From the NCBI RefSeq assembly GCF_037055355.1, contig NZ_CP146350.1, positions 7,339,001 to 7,403,000 of the forward strand: a stretch of 64,000 nucleotides of DNA. Reading direction: 5' to 3'. The DNA comes from Streptomyces sp. DG1A-41. GTDB taxonomy: Bacteria > Actinomycetota > Actinomycetes > Streptomycetales > Streptomycetaceae. The position numbers and the translations under genes are program-made. Below, piece by piece: positions 8,505 to 16,936 of the stretch; position 1 is the stretch's first letter; each line of letters begins with the position of its first letter. The notes below the pieces were generated by a model. The model was given only the letters and a program-made list of their open reading frames with translations, was not told the origin of the DNA and ran no database searches.

Positions 8505-8987
8505 ATGGAGAGGCAGGCACGAGGGGGCGGCCCCATAACGATCGGGGCCTTCTCGGTGAAGACGGTGGAGGACAAGGCCGAAGACGTCACGGAGCAGGTG
8601 TCGGCGCCTCAGTTGAGGCGCAGACTCGGGCGGGCGGACCTGCGGGCCGTACCGGAGGCCCGCAGGGCCCTGCGGGAGCTGCTCGGGCAGTGGGGGAGGA
8701 CCGCACGATCGGACGTGGCGGAACTGCTCACCAGCGAACTCGTCACCAACGCGATCGTCCACACCGACCACGACGCGGTCCTGACGGCCACCGTCGGACC
8801 CCGTGGACTACGGGTGGAGGTACGGGACTTCGTGGCCCGCAGACCCCGGTTGCGCGTACCGGTCGCCGACAACGGTACGAACGGCAGGGGCCTGTTCCTG
8901 GTGCAGTCCCTCGCGGACGCCTGGGGGGTCAGGGCACACGGAGTGGGCAAGGCCGTCTGGTTCGAGCTGGACGCCGAGGCGGCGTGA
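8505..8987 (+). CDS. RsbW-like ATP-binding (HATPase) regulatory protein
   Basis: A 160-residue single-domain GHKL/HATPase protein of the anti-sigma-factor kinase type, abundant in Streptomyces. The N-box is ELLTSELVTNAIVHT (about 74-88), the G1 box is EVRDF, and the G2-like stretch NGRGLFLVQSLADAWGV is near 126-142. The ATG at 8505 has a G-rich stretch close upstream; a later start near LRRRLGRADL would still retain the domain. No partner anti-anti-sigma gene is adjacent. The likely role is to bind a sigma factor or anti-sigma antagonist in stress or developmental control; the target is unknown. Confidence 0.85.
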   Translation: MERQARGGGPITIGAFSVKTVEDKAEDVTEQVSAPQLRRRLGRADLRAVPEARRALRELLGQWGRTARSDVAELLTSELVTNAIVHTDHDAVLTATVGPRGLRVEVRDFVARRPRLRVPVADNGTNGRGLFLVQSLADAWGVRAHGVGKAVWFELDAEAA

Positions 8988-9001
8988 ACGGAGACGGAGA
9001 A

Positions 9002-9027
9002 GGGGCGCGGCCCGCAGGCCACGCCCC
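9002..9027. terminator. Bidirectional terminator between convergent genes
   Basis: Arms 9002-9012 and 9017-9027 form an 11-bp stem with one mismatch and a 4-base loop. It lies between the ends of the HATPase (+) and DUF2637 (-) genes. Confidence 0.65.
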
Positions 9028-9050
9028 CCTCCCGGATCTGTGCGGCTCGG

Positions 9051-10091
9051 TCAGCCGAACTGCTGCTCCAGGTCCTTGAGCTTGCGCTCCAGGGAATCGA
9101 GGCGCGGCAGCGCCATGGTGTCGTCCTCCGCGGTGAGGTCGACGGTCACCGGGTCAGCTCCGCGGCGAACGGGCTGAAGGGAGGGACGCGAGCGGGCGGG
9201 CAGTTGCTCCGGCCCGGATATGGCAGGCTCCGCGGAGACCTGCGAGGAGCCGCGCTCCACCTGCACCTCCAGCTGCCGGCCGCCACCGCGGCCGAGGTAG
9301 CCGCGGTGGCCGCGGCTGATCGCCTTCAGCTGGGCCCGCTCCACGCGCTGCTGGTCGCGGCGCCGCTGCCGGTCGGCGTCCTTCTTGCGCTTGTCCTCGC
9401 GCACCTCGTCGACCGCCTCGTCCAGGCTGCGCACACCCTCCAGCAGCATCAGCGACCAAGCACGGTACGTCTCCCGGGGGGCTCGCAGCCAGCGCACGAT
9501 ACGGATCTGCGGCAGCGGGCGCGGCACCAGGCCCTGCTCCCGCAGGGCGGCCCGGCGGGTCTGCTTCAGCGCGCGGTCGAAGAGCACCGCCGCCGACAGC
9601 GACATGCCCGCGAAGAAGTGGGGGGCACCCGCGTGGCCGGCGCCCCTGGGCGCGTGCACCCAGTTGAACCAGGCCGCGGCGAAGGCGAACGTCCAGACAA
9701 GTATCCGGGAGCCGAGCGCGGCGTCACCGTGGCTGGCCTCGCGCACCGCGAGGACGGAGCAGAACATCGCCGCGCCGTCCAGGCCGAACGGGACGAGGTA
9801 CTGCCAGCCGTCGGAAAGGCCGAGGTTCTGCTCGCCGAAGCCGACCAGGCCGTGGAAGGAAAGCGCGGCGGCGACGGCCGCGCAGCAGAACAGAAGGACG
9901 TAGGAGACGGTGCCGTAGACGGCCTCCTTGCGTCTGCGGCGTTCCTCGCTGCGCTCCCAGGAATCGTCCGCGCTCGTGTCTTTGACCGAGGAGCGCTTGC
10001 CGCGCGCGAGCACCGCCACCGCCGCCAGCATGCCCAGGAGAAGCACGGCGCCCGGAAGCAGCCAGTTCAGCGATATGTCGGTCAGTCTCAT
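9051..10091 (-). CDS. DUF2637 domain-containing membrane protein
   Basis: A 346-residue actinobacterial membrane protein. An N-terminal membrane helix (LLPGAVLLLGMLAAVAVL) is followed by a charged loop and three to four more membrane segments typical of DUF2637 (SYVLLFCCAAVAAALSFHG, LVPFGLDGAAMFCSVLAV, FAFAAAWFNWVHA). The long cytoplasmic C-terminal half is rich in Arg/Lys/Glu with coiled-coil tendency, ending LDSLERKLKDLEQQF. The ATG at 10091 has AGGGA about 9 bases upstream; an ATG six codons earlier lacks one. Such proteins occur near mobile or developmental loci, but their function is unknown. Confidence 0.85.
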   Translation of the reverse strand: MRLTDISLNWLLPGAVLLLGMLAAVAVLARGKRSSVKDTSADDSWERSEERRRRKEAVYGTVSYVLLFCCAAVAAALSFHGLVGFGEQNLGLSDGWQYLVPFGLDGAAMFCSVLAVREASHGDAALGSRILVWTFAFAAAWFNWVHAPRGAGHAGAPHFFAGMSLSAAVLFDRALKQTRRAALREQGLVPRPLPQIRIVRWLRAPRETYRAWSLMLLEGVRSLDEAVDEVREDKRKKDADRQRRRDQQRVERAQLKAISRGHRGYLGRGGGRQLEVQVERGSSQVSAEPAISGPEQLPARSRPSLQPVRRGADPVTVDLTAEDDTMALPRLDSLERKLKDLEQQFG

Positions 10092-10408
10092 CTGGGTGGT
10101 CCCTTGCATTGGGATAGGGCGTAACGCCCGCCATAGTGGCCCAATCCCACCGGCCCTCAGGGGGTTTCGGGGCAAGAGGCCGCCAAGGAATTGCAAGGGA
10201 TTGCCCAGGGCGGCATTCTGCTCGAACTGCCGCTTGAGGGGCGAGAGTTGAGTTCGAAGAAGACTACCCGTACCGGTGGTTCTCCGGAAAGTTCCTGTGA
10301 CCTGTGAGGAAGTTGTGAATCGGTTGCGGGCATGTGGGTGCCCGGTCAGGTGATGATCCTACGGGGTGTTGGGGGCTGCTCCGCCCGTGTCTGTCCGCCC
10401 GCGATGCC
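10092..10408. other. 317-base gap between two minus-strand genes
   Basis: It should carry the promoter and leader of the DUF2637 gene. An odd palindrome GGGCGTAACGCCC lies at 10117-10129, nested within a wider ATTGGG...CCCAAT inverted pair (10109-10114 and 10139-10144). This could be an operator or leader hairpin. I see no gene. Confidence 0.4.
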
Positions 10409-11260
10409 TCAACCGGCCGTGGCCAGCAGCTTGGTGACCCGGTCGGCGTCGCACGTGCGCGGGCAGGTGGCGCAGGTGTCCTCGGGGCGCAGTGTGTAGA
10501 ACATGCAGCAGCTCGCGCGGTCCCGGGTGCGCAGCGGCTCGCCCCCGGGGCCGGTCAGCTCGCGGAAGGCCGCCGTGCCCACGTACGGCTTGGTCGCGCC
10601 CGGCAGGAGCAGCTCCAGCTCGCGCATCGCACGCCGCTCCTCCGTCTCGCCGAGCAACTGGGCGACGTACCAGAGCCCCTCGACGATCTCGTCCGTCGCC
10701 ATGCCCCACAGGGCCCGGCCGCGGCGCCGCATCCTGGGGCCGAAACCGGCCAGGACCGGCTCCATGTGCTCGGCGACCGCCGACCGCACCTCGGCCCGCA
10801 GCGCCTCCTCGTCCGGGACGACCCGGGTGCCGGGCAGCACGGCGGCCTCGTCGCCGGGCAGGCAGGCGAAGCCGGCCGGGCGGACGGCCAGGTGGCCGAC
10901 GGGGTGGGCGGGGGCCGTGCGGTCGTACGAGACGTGCGTCACGGGGTAGCGGGGCACGCGGCGGTGCAGGAACCAGGGGACGGTGATCAGGAGGCAGGCG
11001 GGCCAGGCGTATCGGTGCAGGCCGAAACTGGCGATCACGTCGGGGCGTGCCTGCTGGTCGTAGTCCCGGCGGATCTGGGCGTCGTCCCAGGACAGGAAGG
11101 CGTCGAGGCCGGGGCCGGCTTCCGCGAGCGCGGCGGCGGTGGTCCAGTTGCCGCCCCGGGGAGCCTCGTCCTCGGCGGTGAGTTCGGTGATGGCCAGCCC
11201 CGGGAGGACCTCGGCCAGACGGGCGTACGCGCCGGAGAGGGCCGAAGGGGGCAGGGGCAT
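10409..11260 (-). CDS. FhuF-like (2Fe-2S)-binding iron/siderophore reductase family protein
   Basis: A 283-residue protein of the IucA/IucC-like FhuF family. The C-terminal cysteine cluster CC-x10-C-x2-C (Cys251, 252, 263, 266) matches the unusual 2Fe-2S site of E. coli FhuF, which reduces ferric iron released from hydroxamate siderophores. The body contains the typical SFGLHRYAWPACLLITVPWF segment. A DtxR/DmdR-type iron box lies 39 bases upstream of the start, so repression by iron is very likely. It stands as a single-gene unit, with no siderophore biosynthesis or importer genes next to it in this window. Confidence 0.87.
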   Translation of the reverse strand: MPLPPSALSGAYARLAEVLPGLAITELTAEDEAPRGGNWTTAAALAEAGPGLDAFLSWDDAQIRRDYDQQARPDVIASFGLHRYAWPACLLITVPWFLHRRVPRYPVTHVSYDRTAPAHPVGHLAVRPAGFACLPGDEAAVLPGTRVVPDEEALRAEVRSAVAEHMEPVLAGFGPRMRRRGRALWGMATDEIVEGLWYVAQLLGETEERRAMRELELLLPGATKPYVGTAAFRELTGPGGEPLRTRDRASCCMFYTLRPEDTCATCPRTCDADRVTKLLATAG

Positions 11261-11298
11261 GTGATCACCGGTCCGCGTCTGTTGAACGGGGTCGCTTG

Positions 11299-11317
11299 AA
11301 GGTAAGCCTAACCTTAC
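11299..11317. promoter_or_regulatory. Iron box (DmdR/DtxR-type operator)
   Basis: The 19-base site AAGGTAAGCCTAACCTTAC reads on the minus strand as an imperfect palindrome around TTAGGCTTACC. It matches the known Streptomyces iron-box pattern (TTAGGTTAGGCTMACCTAA). It lies just upstream of the FhuF-like gene. Confidence 0.85.
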
Positions 11318-11426
11318 TCAAGATCGCTGGGATTTGAACTGGCGGCCGGTGCGCTTATGGTGCTTGACGGACGAGTAACAACCCGTCGTAATGACCCCAA
11401 GTACCGATACGTCCGGAGGAGGAGCC

Positions 11427-12266
11427 GTGAAGCAGGGCGCGCAGGGCTCCGCCGGGGCGGAGGCACCGAGGGCGGATGTGCCGGATGGACAGGTCAGGGT
11501 GCCGCGGCAGCCTGGGGTGGCGGATGCGGGCCCAAATGCGGGTCGGGTGACGCCTGGGGTCAGTGGGGCCGCCGAGGTGGTGCGGGGGGAGCACACGCAC
11601 AGCGAGCCGGCCCTGCCGTCCGCTCCGCGGGGCCGGTCGGTCGTCCAGCGGTCCTCGGTGCGCGGGCAGATCGTGGACGCGCTGCGGGCCGCGCTGGTGG
11701 CCGGGGATCTCAGGCCCGGGGAGGTGTACTCGGCGCCGGTGCTGGGCGAGCGGTTCGGGGTCTCGGCGACGCCCGTGCGGGAAGCCATGCAGCAGCTGGC
11801 CATCGAGGGTGCCGTCGAGGTCGTGCCGAACCGTGGGTTCCGGGTGGTCGAGCGGGGGGCGCGGGAGCTGGCCGAGCTGGCCGAGGTGCGGGCGCTGATC
11901 GAGGTGCCGGTGATGCTGCGGCTGGCCCGGACGGTGCCGGCGGAACGCTGGGCCGAGCTGCGTCCCCTCGCCGAGGCGACGGTCCGCGCGGCGTCCTCCG
12001 GCTGCCGCGCGACCTACGTCGAGTCCGACCGGAGGTTCCACCGGGCCGTACTCTCCCTCTCGGGCAACGAGCAGCTGGTCCAGATCGCGGAGGACCTGCA
12101 CCGGCGGGCGCAGTGGCCGCTGGTGGGAAGCGGGCCGGGGCTGCGGGGCAGGGCCGATCTGGTGGCGGACGCGCACGAACACACGGCGTTGCTGGACGCG
12201 TTGATCGCCCGCGACCTGGACGTGGTGCGGTCGCTGGTCGGGGAGCACTTCACGGGCGCCGGCTGA
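11427..12266 (+). CDS. GntR-family transcriptional regulator, FCD subfamily
   Basis: A 279-residue repressor. After ~75 residues of low-complexity N-terminus comes a winged helix (SSVRGQIVDALRAALVAGDL, GERFGVSATPVREAMQQL). A C-terminal all-helical FCD ligand domain follows with the expected Asp/His metal-ligand positions (SDRRFHRAVL, DAHEHTALL). The GTG at 11427 is chosen because of a perfect GGAGGAGGAG immediately upstream; an ATG 12 codons earlier would be poorly placed. FCD regulators usually respond to organic acids and control neighbouring catabolic genes. No obvious target is adjacent, so the effector is unknown. Confidence 0.9.
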   Translation: MKQGAQGSAGAEAPRADVPDGQVRVPRQPGVADAGPNAGRVTPGVSGAAEVVRGEHTHSEPALPSAPRGRSVVQRSSVRGQIVDALRAALVAGDLRPGEVYSAPVLGERFGVSATPVREAMQQLAIEGAVEVVPNRGFRVVERGARELAELAEVRALIEVPVMLRLARTVPAERWAELRPLAEATVRAASSGCRATYVESDRRFHRAVLSLSGNEQLVQIAEDLHRRAQWPLVGSGPGLRGRADLVADAHEHTALLDALIARDLDVVRSLVGEHFTGAG

Positions 12267-12441
12267 ACGAAGGCCTGAGTCTGTTCGCGGGTTCTGGGCC
12301 GGGGACGCGGGTGCGGATCCGCCCTAGCTGCGGGCAATCGTGCCACTCAGGGCGGCACCCGTCCCGATGAAGCGGCACCTCGTCGCGCCGAGTTGCGCAC
12401 CCGCCGGCCCGGGCGACAACGCCGGTCACCTTTCCATGCCG

Positions 12442-13230
12442 TCAAGCCGTCGCCGCCCCCGCCGGCGGAGGCGCCGGTGCCAACTGCCGCGCCAACCACG
12501 TCGGCACACCCCCGAGCAACCGGAACAACCGCCGAGCCTCCTCGCGGAGCCGGGATGCCTCCGGCTCGGTCTCCGTGTCGGCGAGCGACACCAGCGCCGG
12601 CGCCGTTCCGACGAGATAACCCAGCTCCTCGCGAATCCGCAGCGACTCCGTGAAACCGTGCCGCGCCTCCGCCAATTCCCCGTCCCGCAAGGCGAGTCCT
12701 GCCAGGTGCCGCCACGTGAAGGACAGCAGCAGCGGGTCGGACTGCGCCGTCGCCCCCGCGTGCGCTCGGCGATACGCCGCCCGCGCCGCCTGCGGGGAAC
12801 GCGTCAGGTTCTCCGCGAGCAACCCGCGGCGGAAGTCCAGCAGGGACCGCTGCGGAGCCCCCGGAGGGATCAGCGCCGCAGCCCGCCCCAGCGCCGCCCG
12901 CGCCTCGTCGGCCCGGTCGCGCACCGCGAGCAGCGTCGCGGCGTAGGCCAAGTACCCGCGTTCACAAGCGGCCGCGCCCCGTTCGTCGTCGCTGTGGGCC
13001 AGCGCCTCGGCGGTGCGCAGGGCGTCCTCGGCCTCCTCCCAGCCCTGCTCCGTGTACAGACACCGCTCCACCAGCAGCGATGCGCGTTGCAGCGCCGCCG
13101 CGGGGGTGGCCGGCAGCAGCAGGGCGGCCGCGTCGGCCCAGCACGCGCGTGAGCGCAGCCGCCATACCGCGGTCTGGAGGGGATCGTCACCGGCGGTCGT
13201 TCCGTTACCAGACATGGCGGAATGCGCCAC
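12442..13230 (-). CDS. Helical-repeat (TPR-like) protein of unknown function
   Basis: A 262-residue Ala/Leu/Arg-rich protein predicted to be entirely helical. Repeated helix pairs of TPR character run along its length (ALQRASLLVERCLYTEQGW, ARAALGRAAALIPPGAPQ, LSFTWRHLAGLALRDGELA). The GTG at 13230 follows GGGGAGGG by four bases and is preferred over an upstream GTG (13248) and an internal ATG (13215). It is probably a protein-protein interaction scaffold; similar single-domain TPR proteins are common in Streptomyces. No catalytic motif is visible. It is convergent with the GntR gene. Confidence 0.65.
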   Translation of the reverse strand: MAHSAMSGNGTTAGDDPLQTAVWRLRSRACWADAAALLLPATPAAALQRASLLVERCLYTEQGWEEAEDALRTAEALAHSDDERGAAACERGYLAYAATLLAVRDRADEARAALGRAAALIPPGAPQRSLLDFRRGLLAENLTRSPQAARAAYRRAHAGATAQSDPLLLSFTWRHLAGLALRDGELAEARHGFTESLRIREELGYLVGTAPALVSLADTETEPEASRLREEARRLFRLLGGVPTWLARQLAPAPPPAGAATA

Positions 13231-13390
13231 GTTGCCCTCCCCGAGCACGCCATCGAGCTGTTGAGTGGTGGCGGCATCTCAGCACGAATCGCGGCGCCGG
13301 GCCAAGAGGGTGGGTGAAGGATTTCACAAAGTCGTTGGTCGCCGGTACGGACTCCGGGGCGCCCCGTGTCCGGGCCGGGAACCCCGCGTC

Positions 13391-15064
13391 TCAGCTCATC
13401 CGCAGGGCCAGGAAGAAGTCCAGCTTGTCCTCCAGGCGTGACAGGTCACGGCTCGTCAACTGCTCGATGCGGCCCACCCGGTAGCGCAGCGTGTTGACGT
13501 GGAGGTGGAGCCGGGTGGCGCAGCGGGTCCAGGAGCCGTCGCAGTCCAGGAAGGCCTCCAGGGTGGGGATCAGCTCGGCGCGGTGGCGGCGGTCGTAGTC
13601 CCGGAGGGGGTCCAGGAGGCGGGCCGTGAAGGCGCGGCGGACGTCGTCCGGGACGAAGGGCAGCAGGAGGACGTGGGAGGCCAGTTCCTGGTGGCCCGCC
13701 GCGCAGACCCGGCCGGGGCGGGCCGCCGCCACCCGGCGGGCGTGGCGGGCCTCCTCCAGCGCGCCGCGCAGGCCCTCCGCAGAGTGCACGGCCGCGCTGA
13801 CGCCGAGCGTGAGGCGGCCGTCGTCGTCCAGGCCGGCCGTCAGGGGGTCCCGTACGGACTCCAGGAGCGCGTCCGCGAGGACGCCGGTCTCCGAGCCGTC
13901 CTGCTCCGCCGGGACGGCGGGGAGCGGGACGAGGGCGATGGCCTCGTCGCCCGTGTGGGCCACGGCGATGCGGTCGGAGTGCTCCGGGCAGGCCGTCAGG
14001 GGGTCGACGAGGATCTCCTCCAGCAGGGCCTGGGCGGCCGGGCCCTCCTCGATCTCGGCGCCGTCCCAGTCGACGCGGGCCACGACCACCTGCCAGTGCG
14101 GCGCGGCGCCGAGGCCGGGCAGCAGGACCGGGGCGGCCACCCGCAGGCGTGCGGCGATCTCGGCGGGGGCCGCGCCCGTCTGGACCAGTTCCAGGACCTC
14201 CTGGGCGAGGCGGCGGCGGACCGTGCGGGCGGCGTCGCGGCGGTCCCGCTCGACCGCGATCAGCTGGGTGACGCCGTACAGCAGGTCGAGGCGCTCCTCC
14301 GCCCAGTCCCCGGCGTCCGCCTCGACCGCCAGCAGCCAGTCGGACAGCACGGTCTCGCGGGCGTCCCGGGCGGTCTGCGGGGAGCGGCCCGTCGAGCGGA
14401 TCGGGAAGAGGGAGTAGGTGGTGGTGCCCAGGAGGACGCGGTGCGGGGCGCGGCGGCCCGTGCGGGTCGCGGTCAGGTGTTCCGCCGCCAGCCGGCCGCA
14501 GGCCTCGGCGGGGAGGGCGGGGCCCGAGGTCTTCGGGCCCGCGATCAGGCGGCCGGTGGGGGAGAGGACCCAGGCGCGCAGGTCCAGATCCGAGCCCAGC
14601 AGGTCCAGGACCACGTCCGGGCCGCCGCCCGCCGGGCCCGACGTCATCATCCGGCGGTGGCGGTCGACCACGGCCGCGAGGTCTCCGGCGCGCTCGCCGG
14701 AGACCTGCCGTACGACGTGCTCGGTGATCGTCGCGAACGCCACCGACTCGTGCACCGCGAAGAGCGGGAGGCGGTGGCGGGCGCAGGCCGCGACCAGGTC
14801 CTCCGGCACGTCGCCGAGCTCGGCCTCGCCCGCGGCGAGGGCCGTGACTCCCTCCTGCGCCAGGATCCGGACGAACGGCTCCGAGTCCGCGGCGTCCCGG
14901 CGCCAGGCCAGGCCCGTGAGCACCAGCTCGCCGCCCGAGAGGTAGCGGCTGGGGTCGCGCAGGTCGGTGGTCATCACACCGCGCACGGTGCGGTCCAGCT
15001 CGTCCTCGCCGCCGAGCAGCCTGAGGCCCAGCGCATCGGTGTCCAGCAGTGCGCGCAGCCGCAT
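13391..15064 (-). CDS. PucR-family transcriptional regulator (purine catabolism)
   Basis: A 557-residue PucR/CdaR-type regulator. The N-terminal PucR sensor has the hallmark DLRDPSRYLSGGELVLTGLAWR near residue 35. A central GGDEF-like region precedes the C-terminal PucR helix-turn-helix, with the family signature LHLHVNTLRYRVGRIEQL (about 520-538). It is transcribed divergently from the xanthine dehydrogenase/permease operon across a 375-base intergenic region, so it is the likely regulator of purine degradation here, as in Bacillus PucR. The effector is probably a purine degradation intermediate; that is inference. Confidence 0.92.
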   Translation of the reverse strand: MRLRALLDTDALGLRLLGGEDELDRTVRGVMTTDLRDPSRYLSGGELVLTGLAWRRDAADSEPFVRILAQEGVTALAAGEAELGDVPEDLVAACARHRLPLFAVHESVAFATITEHVVRQVSGERAGDLAAVVDRHRRMMTSGPAGGGPDVVLDLLGSDLDLRAWVLSPTGRLIAGPKTSGPALPAEACGRLAAEHLTATRTGRRAPHRVLLGTTTYSLFPIRSTGRSPQTARDARETVLSDWLLAVEADAGDWAEERLDLLYGVTQLIAVERDRRDAARTVRRRLAQEVLELVQTGAAPAEIAARLRVAAPVLLPGLGAAPHWQVVVARVDWDGAEIEEGPAAQALLEEILVDPLTACPEHSDRIAVAHTGDEAIALVPLPAVPAEQDGSETGVLADALLESVRDPLTAGLDDDGRLTLGVSAAVHSAEGLRGALEEARHARRVAAARPGRVCAAGHQELASHVLLLPFVPDDVRRAFTARLLDPLRDYDRRHRAELIPTLEAFLDCDGSWTRCATRLHLHVNTLRYRVGRIEQLTSRDLSRLEDKLDFFLALRMS

Positions 15065-15439
15065 TCTCGTCGCCGCCGTTCTTTGTCTCGAAATCTATGG
15101 TGGATCTTGGTGGGGTATGCGGTGAACGTCTGTTCGGTGGACTGGTGGGCGGGGTTCGCCGCCCTCAGGCCGTGTCCCGGCTGTGTCCCAGGTCACGCGG
15201 CTGTGTCGCGCGTTTCCACAGGGAAACGAGGAGGTTTCGGATGGCCTCCGTTCATACGAATCTACAAGATGCCCGTCCTGGCCAGCCAACTCCTTCATGG
15301 TTTCCGTGACTGACCCCGCCGGACACCGCCCTGTGTACTGAGTCCACTACGCGTTGACAGCACATGAACGAGCCGGGACCGCCGCACACGGATTGGCTCA
15401 ATCTGAACGCCCACACGAAGACGAAGAAGAGAGCCGGTC
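15065..15439. other. Divergent promoter region between pucR-type and xanthine dehydrogenase genes
   Basis: There is no gene in these 375 bases. A perfect -35 hexamer TTGACA lies at 15354-15359, pointing toward the xanthine dehydrogenase genes, but no convincing -10 follows at 16-19 bases. Activation by the PucR protein could explain this. I could not identify a PucR operator with confidence. Confidence 0.5.
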
Positions 15440-16329
15440 ATGGACTTCCTTCGCCCCGCCAGCTGGGAGGAGGCGCTCGCCGCGAAAGCCGAGCATCCCA
15501 CCGCTGTGCCGATCGCGGGTGGCACCGACGTGATGGTCGAGATCAACTTCGACCACCGCCTGCCGAGTACCTCATGGACCTGAACCGCATCGGCGACCTC
15601 TCCGAGTGGGAGGTCGGCGAGGAGAGCGTGCGGCTGGGTGCCTCCGTGCCGTACACGAAGATCATGGAGCAGCTGCGCGCCGAGCTGCCGGGGCTGGCCC
15701 TGGCCTCGCACACGGTCGCCTCCCCGCAGATCCGCAACCGCGGCGGCGTCGGCGGCAACCTCGGCACCGCCTCCCCGGCCGGCGACGCCCACCCCGCCCT
15801 GCTGGCCGCGGGTGCCGAGGTCGAGGTCGAGTCGGTGCGCGGGTCGCGGCGTATCCCGGTCGACGAGTTCTACAAGGGCGTCAAGCGCAACGCGCTGGCC
15901 CCCGACGAGCTGATCCGGGCCGTGCACGTGAAGAAGGCCGACGGGCCGCAGCAGTTCTCCAAGGTGGGGACCAGGAACGCGATGGTCATCGCCGTGTGCG
16001 CCTTCGGGCTGGCGCTGCACCCCGAGACGCGGACCGTACGGACCGGCATCGGTTCGGCCGCCCCTACGCCCATCCGGGCCAAGGCGGCCGAGGAGTTTCT
16101 GAACGCCGCCCTGGAGGAGGGCGGCTTCTGGGACAACGGGAAGATCATCACCCCGTCCGTCGCCAAGCAGTTCGCGGACCTGTGCTCCGCCTCCTGCAAC
16201 CCGATCGACGACGTCCGCGGCACCGCGAGCTACCGCCGCCACGCGGTCGGCGTGATGGCCCGCCGCACGCTGACCTGGACCTGGGAGTCCTACCGCGGCA
16301 CCCGCCGCATCACCGAGGGAGCTGCGTAA
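15440..16329 (+). pseudogene. Xanthine dehydrogenase FAD-binding subunit, frameshifted
   Basis: The FAD/CO-dehydrogenase-flavoprotein-like subunit, about 296 residues if intact. The ATG at 15440 begins MDFLRPASWEEALA and includes the FAD loop AGGTDVMVE. The frame then hits a stop after DHRLPS because one base is missing near 15563-15564. Restoring it gives PEYLMDLNRIGDL and continues through ASPQIRNRGGVGGNLGTASPAGD (second FAD motif) to TAA at 16327-16329, which overlaps the next gene's ATG. The rest of the operon is intact. This is probably a consensus error; if real, electron transfer to NAD by the dehydrogenase would be lost. Confidence 0.88.
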
Positions 16330-16934
16330 TGCGCGTCAACTTCACGGTCAACGGCCGCCCGCAGGAAGCCGACGACGTGTGGGAGGGCGAGTCCCTGCTG
16401 TACGTGCTGAGGGAGCGGCTCGGTCTGCCGGGCTCGAAGAACGCCTGCGAGCAGGGCGAGTGCGGGTCGTGCACGGTCCGGCTGGACGGTGTGCCGGTGT
16501 GTTCGTGCCTGGTGGCGGCGGGTCAGGTGGAGGGCCGCGAGGTCGTCACCGTCGAGGGCCTCGCGGACTACGCCAAGCAGCGCGCCGAGGGCGGCTGCGC
16601 GACCGGCGCCTGCGGTACGTCCCTCCAGAACGCCCAGCCGGGGGTCCCCCCGGGCGAAGCCTGGGGGAGGGAGGCCAAGGGCGACTCGCAGACCGGCGAG
16701 GGCACCGAACTCTCCCCGATCCAGCAGGCGTTCATCGACGCCGGCGCCGTCCAGTGCGGCTTCTGCACGCCGGGTCTGCTGGTCGCCGCCGACGAGATGC
16801 TGGAGCGCAACCCGACCCCGACCGACGCGGACATCCGCGAGGCCCTGTCGGGCAACCTGTGCCGCTGCACCGGCTACGAGAAGATCATGGACGCGGTCCG
16901 CCTGGCGGCCGCCCGGCAGGGAGAGGCGGTCTGA
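16329..16934 (+). CDS. Xanthine dehydrogenase 2Fe-2S subunit
   Basis: A 201-residue iron-sulphur subunit with two clusters. The plant-ferredoxin-type motif CEQGECGSC-x12-C sits near residues 39-62, and the C-terminal pair CGFC and LCRC is near 141-180. Between them, residues about 104-114 (the PGVPPGEAWGR stretch) are encoded by a G/C-rich palindromic repeat inserted in frame, a segment not expected in the family. The ATG overlaps the previous stop (TAATG) and the stop is two bases before the next ATG, so the three subunits are translationally coupled. It shuttles electrons from the molybdenum subunit to FAD. Confidence 0.92.
   Translation: MRVNFTVNGRPQEADDVWEGESLLYVLRERLGLPGSKNACEQGECGSCTVRLDGVPVCSCLVAAGQVEGREVVTVEGLADYAKQRAEGGCATGACGTSLQNAQPGVPPGEAWGREAKGDSQTGEGTELSPIQQAFIDAGAVQCGFCTPGLLVAADEMLERNPTPTDADIREALSGNLCRCTGYEKIMDAVRLAAARQGEAV
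16638..16670. repeat. Dispersed G/C-rich palindromic repeat inside the 2Fe-2S subunit gene
   Basis: The unit has GGGGGTCCCCCC followed by a short spacer and CCTGGGGGAGG. It resembles small palindromic repeats I know to be frequent between Streptomyces genes. A related copy lies at 22615-22648. Here it sits inside a coding region without breaking the frame. Confidence 0.6.
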
Positions 16935-16936
16935 TC

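Noticed and set aside
7901..9079. 392-codon plus-strand frame starting in the gene-free stretch
   Set aside because: It runs through the HATPase gene in another frame and shows no family features.
13499..15313. Long plus-strand frame of about 600 codons opposite the PucR gene
   Set aside because: Its composition (Gly/Ala/Arg/Val-rich, no motifs) is the usual high-GC antisense artefact; the minus-strand PucR protein is clearly real.
15354..15382. Full promoter for the xanthine dehydrogenase genes
   Set aside because: The -35 TTGACA is perfect but no acceptable -10 follows, so only the -35 is reported within the intergenic note.
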